From contig NZ_QFZQ01000010.1 in assembly GCF_003171675.1 (NCBI RefSeq), positions 1-64,000 of the forward strand: 64,000 nt of DNA. The letters run 5' to 3'. The number at the start of each line of letters is the position of its first letter. The first letter of the stretch is position 1. The notes beneath the pieces are model-generated. The model was not told the DNA's origin and made no database searches. It saw only the letters and a program-made list of their open reading frames with translations. A program made the translations under genes and the position numbers. This stretch comes from Reichenbachiella versicolor (GTDB lineage Bacteria > Bacteroidota > Bacteroidia > Cytophagales > Cyclobacteriaceae). Below, in pieces: positions 1-9,875 of this stretch.

Positions 1-297
<297 letters not shown>

Positions 298-625
298 AAT
301 AATTCTTGCTATCGTCACCAACACCGCGAAGCGTTAGTGGTAGCACCCATACGGGCAATGTGTTTTGATATCCTAGCCTTAACTCAAAGTGAATCCTTAA
401 ATGATTTTACTCATCTAATTGACTTGATCCATTTAAGCGGTTTGTTGTCTTGTCTTCATTTCCTCAAAGAACTTCTTTGACGCCATCTGGTAACTCCTAT
501 CGTATTCTACTCAGTACTCTAGTGAGTCGTAATCCAAACTTGTCAATCGTTGCTAAAACCTTCCGTTTCAACATTTTGAGAAGCTTTTCTTCTCTCTTTT
601 TCAACCCTCTCTGTGAAAGCGGATG

Positions 626-658
626 CAAAGATAAGTAAGTTTTTCTCTAACTTCCAAA
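626..658 (-). promoter_or_regulatory. rRNA promoter, proximal
   Basis: On the minus strand the bases TTTG (655-658) and TATCTTTG (626-633) are separated by 21 bp. They match the Bacteroidota housekeeping promoter TTTG-N19-21-TAnnTTTG. An A-rich stretch lies just upstream (about 668-690) and could act as an UP-like element. Transcription would start near 621, giving a leader of about 320 nt before the 16S. Confidence 0.75.
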
Positions 659-816
659 CTAGTTAGTGAAGTTTTTTTCAGAAGTTTTTTAAACAACTCC
701 TTAACTCCCCAAGATCTTTTTGAGCCGCTTCTAACTGGCCTCTTTCTCCCGGTCTAACTAACCCTTCAGCATGTCAATCTCTCTCTTTCGAAAGCCCCTT
801 CCTCTCAAACGGGACG

Positions 817-849
817 CAAAGATAAACACCCTTTTTCCTAATCTCCAAA
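817..849 (-). promoter_or_regulatory. rRNA promoter, distal
   Basis: This is a second copy of the same promoter architecture. On the minus strand TTTG (846-849) and TATCTTTG (817-824) are again exactly 21 bp apart, with related flanking bases and an A-rich upstream segment (about 860-870). The start would be near 812. Together the two form a tandem P1/P2 arrangement about 191 bp apart. Confidence 0.72.
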
Positions 850-976
850 CTCATCCCTAAAGTTTATTTCACCAAATTCCACAACCAAATCTCATGTATC
901 TACCTATCAATATCTTACAACTTAAAAAAAAATTATACACCCCCTCCACAACTTGATCTTTTACAAGTAAAAACAC

Positions 977-2188
977 TCAATCTCTAACCCTACCAAACCC
1001 AAACAAATACAAATTCATAAAGCCTAACACCAATACCAATAAACTATACCCAAACAAATACTGATGCCCGGTGATTCCTGAATAGGTATCTAATAAATAT
1101 CCCATAACAGGCCCCATAAATATGTCTGGGGTATAACCAACAAGTGAAACGAAGCCTATAGCTGTACCGGAATATTGATGAGGGATGTTTCCTTCATTCA
1201 TTATTGCGTAATACAATCCCCGCATCGCATATACTCCTATCCCTACTAGTAAAAGGTTCAAATAGAATAGTGGTAATATTTTGCTGAAATCAAGTACATA
1301 AAACAAAAAGCTACCAATAAGAACAAATACGAATGTCCAAAGACTTGTCTTCCGAACGCCAAGATAATCAGCAATAAAGCCAATGGATATTGCTGCAATC
1401 GGTCTAAGCCATATCATCATAACTCCTACTTTCCCTGCTTCGTATTCGTCAAACTGAAGTACGTCAAAGGCATACAATGAAATATCATCGGTACATTTAT
1501 ACGCGACGTAGGCTGTCAGTACAAAAATCATCTGATGCCAAAGAGATCTCATCTTTAAGACTACTGAAGCACCTAAGAATCTTTGTTCAACTTTCTCATT
1601 TGAATTTGGTAATCTTAAATATAGATAAACCATAAGGGCTATTACTAATAGAACAATTGAGCTAAGTATGTACATTCTTGCTGCTACTTGTTCGCTTCTA
1701 GGTGTCTGATCTTCACTGAATAAAAAGAGAATGGATGTACCTAATATTGCGGCCATAATTCCACGACCTGCGTCTAACCCTCCAAATGTTTTTCCTTGAT
1801 CTTTATCTCCCCCTAAGTATCGGGTGGCTTTCATCAGTGGTGCCCAAAAGAGCAAAATAGTTGTAACTCCCCAACTACAATATATGATTAGTATTTGCTC
1901 ATATGTAGGTATTGTTGACATCCAAAAGCCTAATAAAGCTGTTGATACTAGGGAAAGCGCGATTAAGTTTTTGGCTGAAAATCTGTCTGCTATGAAGCCT
2001 CCTATAAAGTAGGATACCATGGCGGATATACCATACAGCGAGAAAGCGTACCCTAATTCTGTGTTTGAGAGAGAAAATGCTTCCAAAATGGTTGGTCTAA
2101 AAATCCTTACTAGAACAAAAGGAAGAAAGAAAACTGCTTCTCCACATAGTATCAAAATCAGAAGGTTTTGTAGGTATTTATTCTTCAT
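977..2188 (-). CDS. MFS transporter
   Basis: A 403-residue, very hydrophobic protein with about twelve predicted membrane helices and the major-facilitator signature near residues 60-72 (GGFIADRFSAKN, a motif-A-like loop between helices 2 and 3). The length and N-terminal layout fit the sugar-phosphate or anion permease side of the superfamily, but nothing in the sequence fixes the substrate. It ends about 130 bp from the distal rRNA promoter and is divergent from recJ. The ATG at 2188 is the first one ahead of the first helix. The family call is firm; the substrate is unknown. Confidence 0.85.
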   Translation of the reverse strand: MKNKYLQNLLILILCGEAVFFLPFVLVRIFRPTILEAFSLSNTELGYAFSLYGISAMVSYFIGGFIADRFSAKNLIALSLVSTALLGFWMSTIPTYEQILIIYCSWGVTTILLFWAPLMKATRYLGGDKDQGKTFGGLDAGRGIMAAILGTSILFLFSEDQTPRSEQVAARMYILSSIVLLVIALMVYLYLRLPNSNEKVEQRFLGASVVLKMRSLWHQMIFVLTAYVAYKCTDDISLYAFDVLQFDEYEAGKVGVMMIWLRPIAAISIGFIADYLGVRKTSLWTFVFVLIGSFLFYVLDFSKILPLFYLNLLLVGIGVYAMRGLYYAIMNEGNIPHQYSGTAIGFVSLVGYTPDIFMGPVMGYLLDTYSGITGHQYLFGYSLLVLVLGFMNLYLFGFGRVRD

Positions 2189-2326
2189 GGTATTTAATAA
2201 AGATTGAATCTGTAAAATACGCTAAGCATTTATAACCTTCGGAGAAAACGTATTGTGTTGAATAAAATGGTGAATACTTTCTATTGGTGCTGTGAAAGGA
2301 GAAGAACATAGATATAGTTTTGCGCT

Positions 2327-4042
2327 ATGATCAAACAATGGGTATTCAAACCTGAGCCTCCTAAAGAGGATGTTAATGCACTGGTAAACTCTCTTGGGGT
2401 TCATCCTATTCTAGGTAAGCTTCTTGTTCAGAGAGATATTATTGACTTCGATTCTGCTAAGCGTTTTTTCAGGCCTTCTCTTGATGGTCTTCATGATCCT
2501 TTTGATATGAAGGGGATGGATACTGCGATTGAACGACTTAATGATGCTCTTTTCAATAGTGAAAGGGTGTTGATTTATGGAGATTATGATGTGGATGGTA
2601 CAACCTCTGTGGCATTGATGTATAATTTCCTAAAAGAGTTTTCTACTAACATTTTCACGTATATTCCGGATCGGTATACTGAGGGGTATGGTGTCTCTCA
2701 AAAGGGTATCCAATGGGCTATCGATCACGATATTGATTTACTGATTACTCTTGATTGTGGGATTAGGGCTTGTGATACTATTGGTCATGCAACACAAAAT
2801 AGTATAGACGTAATTATCTGTGATCACCATTTACCTGGGGATATTCTACCTGATGCTTTAGCTATCCTTGATCCGAAACAGGATGATTGTAATTATCCAT
2901 ATGATGAGCTCTCTGGTTGTGGTATTGGGTTCAAGCTTCTTCAAGGATTGTGCATTCAAAATGGAATAGAGATAGAAAAACTATATCAGTCTCTTGATTT
3001 GGTGGCTTTGAGTATTGCTTCGGATATTGTTCCTATTACTGGCGAAAATCGAACGCTGGCTTATTTTGGTATGAAAAAGCTGAATTCGGATGCTACTCCT
3101 GGTCTCGGGGCTATGATTGAGAAGGCTGGACTGCAAAGACCTCTTAGTATATCGGATGTAGTTTTTGGTATTGGTCCTCGTATCAATGCTGCTGGTAGAA
3201 TCAACCATGCTAAAACTGCTTTGGATTTATTGACTCAGCCGACTAAGGAGGATGCTTATGTGTTTGCTGAAAAGCTAAATCTTGAAAATAATGAACGTAA
3301 GTCGTTCGATGAGTCTATTACGTTGGAGGCGCTGGGGTTGATCAAAAAGGAGGGGCAGGTGAACAATCACTCTACGGTGTTGTTTAAGAAGGATTGGCAC
3401 AAGGGGGTGATCGGAATCGTGGCTTCTAGGTGTATTGAGCATTATTTCAAGCCTACTATTATTCTTACTGAATCAAATGGAAAGGTGACTGGGTCTGCTA
3501 GATCTGTGGATGGGTTTGATATCTATAGGGCTATTGATGCCTGCTCTGAACATTTGGAGCAGTTTGGAGGGCATAAGTATGCTGCTGGACTTACGATGAA
3601 AAAAGAAAAGTTGGGTGATTTTAAAAGGGCTTTTGAAGCTTCTGTGGGTGAACTCATCGAAGAGGAACATAAGGTTTGTAAGATAGAGGTGGATACTGAA
3701 ATTGATTTTGAATATATCGATTCTAGATTCAACAATATCCTTAAGCAAATGGGGCCTTTTGGGCCTCAAAATATGCAGCCTGTCTTCGTTGCTAAAAATG
3801 TGACTTTGAAGTCTCCTCCTCGAGTATTGAAGGAGAAACATCTTAAACTGTTTGTTTCACAATTTGGGACTGACAACGCATTTGATGCTATTGGATTTGG
3901 GATGGGGCATTTTGAGAAGAAGCTTGGTGATGGGTTTGATATTGCTTTTACACTGGAGGAAAATCACTTTAGAGGAGAGGTTTCGCTTCAGTTGATGCTG
4001 AAGGATATTAAGTTACATAAGACTGAGGCTATTCAGGATTGA
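2327..4042 (+). CDS. recJ: Single-stranded-DNA-specific exonuclease RecJ
   Basis: A 571-residue DHH-superfamily nuclease that degrades single-stranded DNA 5'-3' in recombination and mismatch repair. Catalytic metal-binding motifs are visible in order: DYDVDGT at 86-92, the DHH triad at 166-168, GPRINAAGR at about 283-291 and GGH of the DHHA1 domain at 414-416. Length matches the family (about 560-590). The start gives the usual Bacteroidota N-terminus (MIKQWVFKP). It is divergent from the MFS gene with a 138-bp spacer and is followed by a palindromic intergenic element. Confidence 0.96.
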   Translation: MIKQWVFKPEPPKEDVNALVNSLGVHPILGKLLVQRDIIDFDSAKRFFRPSLDGLHDPFDMKGMDTAIERLNDALFNSERVLIYGDYDVDGTTSVALMYNFLKEFSTNIFTYIPDRYTEGYGVSQKGIQWAIDHDIDLLITLDCGIRACDTIGHATQNSIDVIICDHHLPGDILPDALAILDPKQDDCNYPYDELSGCGIGFKLLQGLCIQNGIEIEKLYQSLDLVALSIASDIVPITGENRTLAYFGMKKLNSDATPGLGAMIEKAGLQRPLSISDVVFGIGPRINAAGRINHAKTALDLLTQPTKEDAYVFAEKLNLENNERKSFDESITLEALGLIKKEGQVNNHSTVLFKKDWHKGVIGIVASRCIEHYFKPTIILTESNGKVTGSARSVDGFDIYRAIDACSEHLEQFGGHKYAAGLTMKKEKLGDFKRAFEASVGELIEEEHKVCKIEVDTEIDFEYIDSRFNNILKQMGPFGPQNMQPVFVAKNVTLKSPPRVLKEKHLKLFVSQFGTDNAFDAIGFGMGHFEKKLGDGFDIAFTLEENHFRGEVSLQLMLKDIKLHKTEAIQD

Positions 4043-4111
4043 TTTTAGAATTACCAACACCGATAAGTGGTGTAATTATCAGATATCTCACCATAGCGGT
4101 ATGTAGGAGCA

Positions 4112-4168
4112 TTGAGATCACGGATAGTTTTTCTTTGCTATCGCTAGAAAACCTTCCGAGATGACGGA
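4112..4168. repeat. Imperfect palindromic intergenic element
   Basis: The spacer between recJ and nadB carries an imperfect inverted repeat whose arms are of the type CGGATAGTTTTTC and GAAAACCTTCCG, ending in a GATGACG motif. A related structure, with CGTCA ends and a TTTTTCTC arm, lies at 15329-15384. It may be a degenerate dispersed hairpin or a terminator between convergent genes. The relationship was judged by eye only. Confidence 0.4.
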
Positions 4169-4194
4169 CGAGATAGAAGGAAGCCCCTATATAT

Positions 4195-5748
4195 TTAATC
4201 TTCTTTGAAGAAACCTCCTCGATTTTCGTCTCTAGCTAGTGACTGTTGGATGATGAGGTATGCTATTGTGATTAAGTTTCGGAGTTCCATTAGTTGTGGA
4301 GAAACTTTGGTTCGCTGATACATCTCTTCTGTTTCTTCATAGATAAGCTTGAGACGTCGTTTTGCTCTGTTGAGTCGCTCGGTGGATCGGACTATCCCTA
4401 CGTAGTCGTTCATGATGTTTTGAACTTCGCGTCTACTGTGTGTAATGAGGATAAGTTCTTTTGGTTGAGTCGTTCCTTCTTCATTCCAATCTGGAATCTG
4501 AGGTAGCTCTTCTTCTTTTTCGATGAGTTTGGAAGATTCTACGAAGCTTCTGTGTGCGAATATCAATGCTTCAAGGAGCGAGTTTGATGCTAGTCGATTG
4601 GCTCCGTGCAAACCTGTGCAGGAACTCTCTCCTATTGCAAACAGATTTCCTACTGTCGATAACCCGTTTTGGTTGACTGTGATACCTCCGCATAAATAGT
4701 GTGCGGCTGGTACTACGGGGATCATGTCTTTTCGGATATCAACTCCTATTTTTTTACACTTGGCGAGAATGTTTGGGAAATGACTTTTGAACTTGCTGTA
4801 GTCCATATGACGGCAATCTAGATAAACGTGATCATTACCGCTTTTCTTGAGCTCAGTATCTATTGCTCGTGATACGATGTCTCTGGATGCTAGCTCACCT
4901 CGCTCGTCATACTTGTGCATGAACTTCTTTCCTCTAATGTCACGTAGAATGGCTCCGTCTCCACGAACTGCTTCTGATATCAAAAATGTCTGTGTGGGCT
5001 TGACTTCATAGAGAGCGGTTGGGTGAAACTGAACAAACTCCATGTGTTTGATTCGGGCTTTGGCGCGATATGCCATGGCTATGCCGTCTCCTGTGGCGAT
5101 TTTAGGGTTGGTGGTATTTTGATAGACATGACCAATTCCTCCTGAGGCTAGTACTGTGACGTTGGCAGCATAGGTTTCGATTTTGGATGTCTTTTCATTG
5201 AGGACGTATGCTCCGAAGCATGTGCGCTCTTTGCTGTCTCCCGCTGTACCTAGATGGTGCTCTGTGATCAAATCGACTGCGAAATGATGACTGAGTACGT
5301 CTATATTATTGCAGGCATATATCTGATCCAGCATCGTGGTTTGGATCTCTAATCCAGTGACATCCTTGTGATGGATGATTCGGTTTTGGGAATGACCACC
5401 TTCTTTTCCTAGTGAATAGGCTCCTTCTTCTCCTTTGTCGAATTCTGCTCCCCAGTCTATCAGTTCTTCAAATCGCTCTGGTGCTTCTTTGACTACCATC
5501 TCGACGACATCCTTATCGCATAAGCCGTCTCCTGCGCGCAATGTATCTTGTATGTGCTGCTCGTATGAGTCTGTGACTTGATTCATGACTACTGCGACGC
5601 CTCCTTGTGCATACTTGGTATTAGTCTCACTCTCGTAGGACTTAGTCACGATGGCGAGATTTCGCTCTGGATACTTTTGTGCTATTTTCAGGGCATAGGT
5701 AAGTCCTGCTATTCCAGAACCTACTACTAGGAAATCGTATTTTGGCAT
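4195..5748 (-). CDS. nadB: L-aspartate oxidase NadB
   Basis: A 517-residue flavoprotein that oxidises L-aspartate to iminoaspartate, the first step of de novo NAD synthesis. The FAD-binding GSGIAG motif is at residues 10-15. Further typical segments are the GGVAVV-type loop with an upstream TKYAQGG, the HPTALYE active-site region and the GLHGANRLASNSLLE motif near residue 380. Length fits the family (about 510-540). It lies downstream of nadA on the same strand with a 148-bp gap, so the pair supplies consecutive steps. No strong promoter was seen in the gap. Confidence 0.96.
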   Translation of the reverse strand: MPKYDFLVVGSGIAGLTYALKIAQKYPERNLAIVTKSYESETNTKYAQGGVAVVMNQVTDSYEQHIQDTLRAGDGLCDKDVVEMVVKEAPERFEELIDWGAEFDKGEEGAYSLGKEGGHSQNRIIHHKDVTGLEIQTTMLDQIYACNNIDVLSHHFAVDLITEHHLGTAGDSKERTCFGAYVLNEKTSKIETYAANVTVLASGGIGHVYQNTTNPKIATGDGIAMAYRAKARIKHMEFVQFHPTALYEVKPTQTFLISEAVRGDGAILRDIRGKKFMHKYDERGELASRDIVSRAIDTELKKSGNDHVYLDCRHMDYSKFKSHFPNILAKCKKIGVDIRKDMIPVVPAAHYLCGGITVNQNGLSTVGNLFAIGESSCTGLHGANRLASNSLLEALIFAHRSFVESSKLIEKEEELPQIPDWNEEGTTQPKELILITHSRREVQNIMNDYVGIVRSTERLNRAKRRLKLIYEETEEMYQRTKVSPQLMELRNLITIAYLIIQQSLARDENRGGFFKED

Positions 5749-5896
5749 TATCAGACTTTGGTTTTGTGGTTAGTATCATGAAAATAATCTAACCCTTTTT
5801 TACAAGTTTGACTCACATATTCACCTTATAGCCTCATAGACCATTCATCTTACCTTGATATAAACGAAGTCAAAGGCAATACCTGCAGAGCTACCA

Positions 5897-6862
5897 CTAT
5901 TTAGACAGCTCCAACATTCTCTCTAGCGGTACTAGGGCTTTCTTACGGATATCTTCTGGGACGTCTATCTCTGGTGTTTCATTCAGAAGACAGTTGTAGA
6001 GTTTCTCGAGTGTATTCATTTTCATGTAATGACATTCGCTGCATGAACAAGTGTTGTCTTCTTTGGCGGGTGCGGGGATCAGTTTCTTATTTGGTACACG
6101 CTTTTGCATCTCGTGTAAGATTCCTGCTTCTGTGGCTACAATAAACTCTTCGTTGTCGTCTTCCTGTACGAAGTTGAGCAGTTTCTCTGTAGATCCTACG
6201 AAAGCTGATATTCTCAATATATTCTGAGGAGACTCAGGGTGTGCGATGAACTTGGCGTTTGGATTTTCTTTGTGTAGATCTAGGATCTTGTCCATTGCGA
6301 ATGCTTCGTGAACCATACATGCTCCATCCCATAGCACCATGTCTCGGCCTGTCTGGATGTTGAGGTATTCTCCTAAGTTTCTGTCTGGCGCACAGATGAT
6401 TTTTTGATCTTTTGGGAGTGAGTTGATGATATCTACTGCATTGGAAGAGGTACAGATGATGTCACTCATGGCCTTGATCTCTGCGGAGCAGTTGATATAT
6501 GTGACTACTAGGTGGTCTGGGTGTGCCTCTACGAACTCTTTGAATTCTTTGGGTGGTGCAGAGTCTGCTAGTGAGCATCCTGCATTTTCATCCGGAAGTA
6601 TTACCTTCTTGTCTGGGTTGATGATTTTGGCTGTTTCAGCCATGAAGTGTACTCCTGCAAATACGATGATGTCCGCGTCTGTCTCGGCTGCTTTGCGAGA
6701 TAGGCCTAAGCTATCTCCTACATAGTCGGCTAGATCTTGAATGTCTGCTTCCTGATAGTAGTGCGCCAATAGGACTGCATTTTTTTCTTTTTTGAGGCGA
6801 AGGATTTCCTCCATATACTCGGCTCTAGTTCTTGGTTTACCGACTTGAGTTGTTTCTCCCAT
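5897..6862 (-). CDS. nadA: Quinolinate synthase NadA
   Basis: A [4Fe-4S] enzyme that condenses iminoaspartate with dihydroxyacetone phosphate to quinolinate. Cluster cysteines can be assigned to the segments [18 protein letters not shown] and [11 protein letters not shown] place the start at the ATG at 6862 ([10 protein letters not shown], 321 residues). The longer frame opening at 6916 would begin inside the -7 promoter element (6914-6921), upstream of the likely transcription start. The protein hands its substrate on from NadB, encoded just downstream. The family is certain; the start is strongly supported. Confidence 0.95.
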   Translation of the reverse strand: MGETTQVGKPRTRAEYMEEILRLKKEKNAVLLAHYYQEADIQDLADYVGDSLGLSRKAAETDADIIVFAGVHFMAETAKIINPDKKVILPDENAGCSLADSAPPKEFKEFVEAHPDHLVVTYINCSAEIKAMSDIICTSSNAVDIINSLPKDQKIICAPDRNLGEYLNIQTGRDMVLWDGACMVHEAFAMDKILDLHKENPNAKFIAHPESPQNILRISAFVGSTEKLLNFVQEDDNEEFIVATEAGILHEMQKRVPNKKLIPAPAKEDNTCSCSECHYMKMNTLEKLYNCLLNETPEIDVPEDIRKKALVPLERMLELSK

Positions 6863-6913
6863 GATGTTTGTTTGTCTAACAGAGTTTTGCTGCTGTCTGT
6901 TATTACGTGACTG

Positions 6914-6944
6914 CAAAATTATCGGATAGGTGGTTCATGACAAA
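6914..6944 (-). promoter_or_regulatory. nadA promoter
   Basis: The minus strand reads TTTG (6941-6944), 19 bp, then TAATTTTG (6914-6921), a perfect match to the Bacteroidota consensus TTTG-N19-TAnnTTTG. The transcript would start near 6909, about 47 nt ahead of the ATG at 6862. This decides the nadA start. Confidence 0.78.
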
Positions 6945-7792
6945 ATCGATTTCGTTTTTCGCTATTTGCTGTCAGTTATACGCTTTTGTGAGGAAGTATT
7001 ATCCTCTAAAACTAGGCGGACTCAAGCCTAATGCGTTTCTCTTGTTCTTTTATTTCATTAGAATTCTATTCATCTGGGGTTCGATTCATGATTTTATTGA
7101 ACCACCTTGCGAAACATCATTTTTTCATTCTTATATCAAGCTTTTGCCTTGATGCTGGCGGTTATTCTGGATGGGCTAAACAGGCTCTTCTTTTTCTCAT
7201 TGTCACACCAACAAAATTTATTAGCCATTTTAACTCTACACCTAAAATATTGACGCTGTAAATTCTACAATGACAGAATATTATAATAAATTAAGGGTAG
7301 TGCAATACAAGGAGATATATTTCTCCTCAGACTATTCATGATCACCGACTAAACCATATTAGCTATGAAATTTTTACTCCCTTTTAATCTCCTTGGTTCA
7401 GATTCCCTCTTCAAACGACCGATGGTGTTTTCTGATTGATAGACACTACAGCTATCCTCTTTGAATAAACTAATGTGCTCAGGTAGCACTGGTGTGAGTT
7501 TTTTTCACTTTCTACTTTTTCAATACGGCCTCTTGAATGAAGTGAGAGGTTTCTCTGGACTTACTGCCCGGGTATTCATCCTAAGGTTAGGTTGGGTTAG
7601 GTTGGGTTAGATTGGGTTAGGTTGGGCTTTGGTCTGGAGGTTTGATTCTTTATTGATTCTGTATTGAATATGGTGAAGGTGACTTGTGCACCTATGGGAT
7701 AGACTCTCTATAGGTGTACGGGTTGTGAGGGGGGTATGTGTATGGCCTTCTCTACTGCATTTGCAATTCCAATTATTAACTATATAAATATT
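6945..7792. other. Long intergenic region, no supported gene
   Basis: About 850 bp between nadA and the secreted-protein gene. Open frames at 6907-7152, 7031-7261 and 7736-7792 lack recognisable features. Visible elements are a perfect inverted repeat AGGAGA-N6-TCTCCT at 7310-7327 and a short G-rich tandem repeat at 7586-7626 (listed separately). No promoter of the usual consensus was found close to 7793. Confidence 0.6.
7586..7626 (+). repeat. 10-bp G-rich tandem repeat (GTTGGGTTAG)
   Basis: Four consecutive 10-bp units of the type GTTGGGTTAG (one with A for the first G) plus a partial unit, about 170 bp ahead of the secreted-protein start. The 10-bp period is close to one helical turn and one strand carries only G-T-A runs. 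This is the pattern of a slippage-prone simple repeat that could vary in copy number. Confidence 0.8.
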
Positions 7793-9700
7793 ATGAAAAA
7801 TCGAATTACGTTTTTGACTAGAGCGATAACTACAGCGTTGGCTGTCATGTTGTTGTTCCCATCTCTCGCTCAGCAGGTATCTGTGAGCAATCCTAATGGG
7901 ATGATCACACTGGTACAGGCTCCTTCCAAACCTTTCACGGGTAGGATCTTCATGCAAAATGACTGGAATGGTGGGGATAAGGATAATCAGGTGACGGCTA
8001 ATGAGCTGAATCGAAATCCGAAAATCAAGAATAATGTGACTTTCATCAGTGATACGCCGGGGTTCACTCCTAACAAGGTATCTATCAATGGTCTGGTAAA
8101 AAATGCTAAGGTGCTGGCTGATGCTAGTAAGGCGGGCAAAATCGCTATCGCTATGGGTGGGTATTCTAGACAGGTACTGGCATGGCTGACTAAGTTGCCT
8201 GCGTCTTCTTATAATTATAATAATATAGTGATCGTGTCTCATAGTAACTATAATGAGGTGGATGGTTTCAACTATTTCAATGCGAATAGAAAACCTGGTG
8301 ATCCTGCTGTATTGAAGGACACGAATGGTACTCCTCTGAGACGTGGTCTGTATGCTAACCTTGCTAAAATCAGTGATCTGGGTATTCCTATTTGGGAGAT
8401 TCCTAGGACTGATCATGGCCAAGGTGGCTGGGGTGGTGGCAACCTCAATAATCCTAATAATGGAAAGTCTACTGGGGTAAAGGGTCTTGATATAAGTGAT
8501 CTTGGGATGGTTCACTATCTCAAAACAGGTGTTCGTAATGCGTCTGTGGCGCAGCGAAATGCGTTCGTGTCTCCTTTTCAGCAGAAGAAGGTATTACTTA
8601 CCAACAACTTCAGCTCTAGAATCACGGAGTACTGGGCGGAAAATAGAAATGTAGGGCCTGCTAATGGAGGGTCTGGTGGTGGATTTGTCATCAAGCAGTT
8701 TCAGCAGGGTGGACAGTTTTATGTTCCTGATCCTACTACCACTAATTCGGTTAGTTTCTCTAGTAAACCTTCTTCTGTGGTCTCTGGACAGTCTTTTGAT
8801 GTGAAGGTGGCTTATACTTCTGCTTCTCAAAATAACGTCTTGGCGGTGGTGCGTGGTCCGTCGGGTCAATGGCTTAAGAATGCTAAGAAAACGGTCAATG
8901 CTGGATCAGGGACTGTGAAGTTGACTATTTCCCAGCCTAGTGCTTGGGCTGTAGCCAATGGGTATCAGCTCATAATTGTAATCAGGGCTATCGGTAGTAG
9001 TACCAATCTAGACGCTAAGACTTCTACGTTCAAAGTGGTAGGTGCTGGATCTCCATCGACCATCGTGACTTTGCAAAATCAAGGGAGCAAGATGTTCGTA
9101 AGTGCGGCGAATCCTAATAGGCTGTACTGCAATAAGTCGACGGCTGGTGCTACTGAACGATTCGTGATGGAAAACAATGCGGATGGTACGGTTTCTTTCA
9201 AGGCTGTCAATGCTGGCTATATAGACGCTGAGGGTGGGGCTAAGGCAATGACTAGCAAAGATGCTAACAAGGGTGCTGCTAACCGGTTCACGCTTCAGGA
9301 TTTTGGTAATAATGTCTATGGACTGAAAGGAAACAATAATAAGTTCGTACGAAACAGCATGTTTTGCCTACACGGTAGTGCTGGTGTATGGCAACAGTTC
9401 AAGATCACTTCGGTCAGTGGGAATAGATCCTTGGAGGAGTTGGAGTCTGCGGATGAGCTCATTGGCTTGACTGTATATCCTAATCCTGCGTCAGGAATGG
9501 TTCAGCTGAAGTGGGCGGAGACGATTGAGGATGGGAACTTATCTGTATATGATACGAATGGTTTGCTGGTGTATCGTACTGATATCTTGGCTGGTTCTTC
9601 TGCTTCCTCTATTGATTTGTCGATGCTGAGACGAGGCATTTATGTCGTTCATTTTACGACTGAGGGTTATTCTAAAGTCGAACAGTTGATCATCCAATAA
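7793..9700 (+). CDS. T9SS-secreted multidomain protein with fascin-like domain
   Basis: A 635-residue exported protein. A signal peptide (MKNRITFLTRAITTALAVMLL, cut near Ala-Gln-Gln) fixes the start at 7793; the frame is open 57 bp further upstream but that adds a non-signal extension. The N-terminal ~290 residues form an unrecognised domain with hydrolase-like patches (IVIVSHSNYNEVDG, WEIPRTDHGQGGWGG). An Ig-like beta domain follows, then a segment of about 110 residues resembling a fascin/actin-crosslinking beta-trefoil (SKMFVSAANPNRLYC, NRFTLQDFGNNVYGLKG). The last ~75 residues are a type A T9SS sorting tail starting LTVYPNPASG. The protein probably ends on the cell surface or outside. The enzymatic role of the first domain is unknown. 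Confidence 0.85.
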   Translation: MKNRITFLTRAITTALAVMLLFPSLAQQVSVSNPNGMITLVQAPSKPFTGRIFMQNDWNGGDKDNQVTANELNRNPKIKNNVTFISDTPGFTPNKVSINGLVKNAKVLADASKAGKIAIAMGGYSRQVLAWLTKLPASSYNYNNIVIVSHSNYNEVDGFNYFNANRKPGDPAVLKDTNGTPLRRGLYANLAKISDLGIPIWEIPRTDHGQGGWGGGNLNNPNNGKSTGVKGLDISDLGMVHYLKTGVRNASVAQRNAFVSPFQQKKVLLTNNFSSRITEYWAENRNVGPANGGSGGGFVIKQFQQGGQFYVPDPTTTNSVSFSSKPSSVVSGQSFDVKVAYTSASQNNVLAVVRGPSGQWLKNAKKTVNAGSGTVKLTISQPSAWAVANGYQLIIVIRAIGSSTNLDAKTSTFKVVGAGSPSTIVTLQNQGSKMFVSAANPNRLYCNKSTAGATERFVMENNADGTVSFKAVNAGYIDAEGGAKAMTSKDANKGAANRFTLQDFGNNVYGLKGNNNKFVRNSMFCLHGSAGVWQQFKITSVSGNRSLEELESADELIGLTVYPNPASGMVQLKWAETIEDGNLSVYDTNGLLVYRTDILAGSSASSIDLSMLRRGIYVVHFTTEGYSKVEQLIIQ

Positions 9701-9721
9701 TAGCTATTGATAGAACGAAAG

Positions 9722-9764
9722 ATATTCTTACCATTCTTGAGACGAGAATGGTAAGAATATTTTG
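9722..9764 (+). terminator. Rho-independent terminator of the secreted-protein gene
   Basis: A perfect 16-bp inverted repeat (9722-9737 with 9745-9760) around a 7-nt loop is followed by a short T run. It starts 22 bp after the stop codon at 9700. The stem is AT-rich, and the opposite strand also carries A/T tracts. Confidence 0.8.
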
Positions 9765-9845
9765 TTTACACCATTCTCTACTGAGATTGACAAAACCTTA
9801 GTGCCATCCTATGACTTCAGAGATAAAGAGGTGATAATAAACAGT

Positions 9846-9875
9846 TTTGCGTGACCAAACAATTTGTTTAATTTG
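9846..9875 (+). promoter_or_regulatory. Possible promoter for the repeat leader and DUF6261 gene
   Basis: TTTG at 9846-9849 is followed after 18 bp by TTAATTTG at 9868-9875, one base off TAnnTTTG and one base short of the usual spacing. If used, the transcript starts near 9880 and carries about 435 nt of leader, including the whole 41-bp repeat array, ahead of the DUF6261 gene. Apart from this and the array, the 9765-10314 spacer shows nothing I recognise. Confidence 0.4.

Larger units (their letters stand above)
298..976 (-). other. rRNA operon leader and promoter region, no protein gene
   Basis: About 680 bp between the 16S rRNA and the MFS gene carries no credible protein gene. It holds the 16S leader (about 298-620) and two tandem promoters for leftward transcription. 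Short open frames at 223-480 and 450-638 have no recognisable product and cross the rRNA start or its leader, so they are not called as genes. Confidence 0.7.

Noticed and set aside
7607-8515. 302-residue minus-strand frame opposite the secreted-protein gene
   Set aside because: It is the antisense shadow of a gene with signal peptide and T9SS tail; its composition (Arg/Ile/Ser/His-rich) has no domain features.
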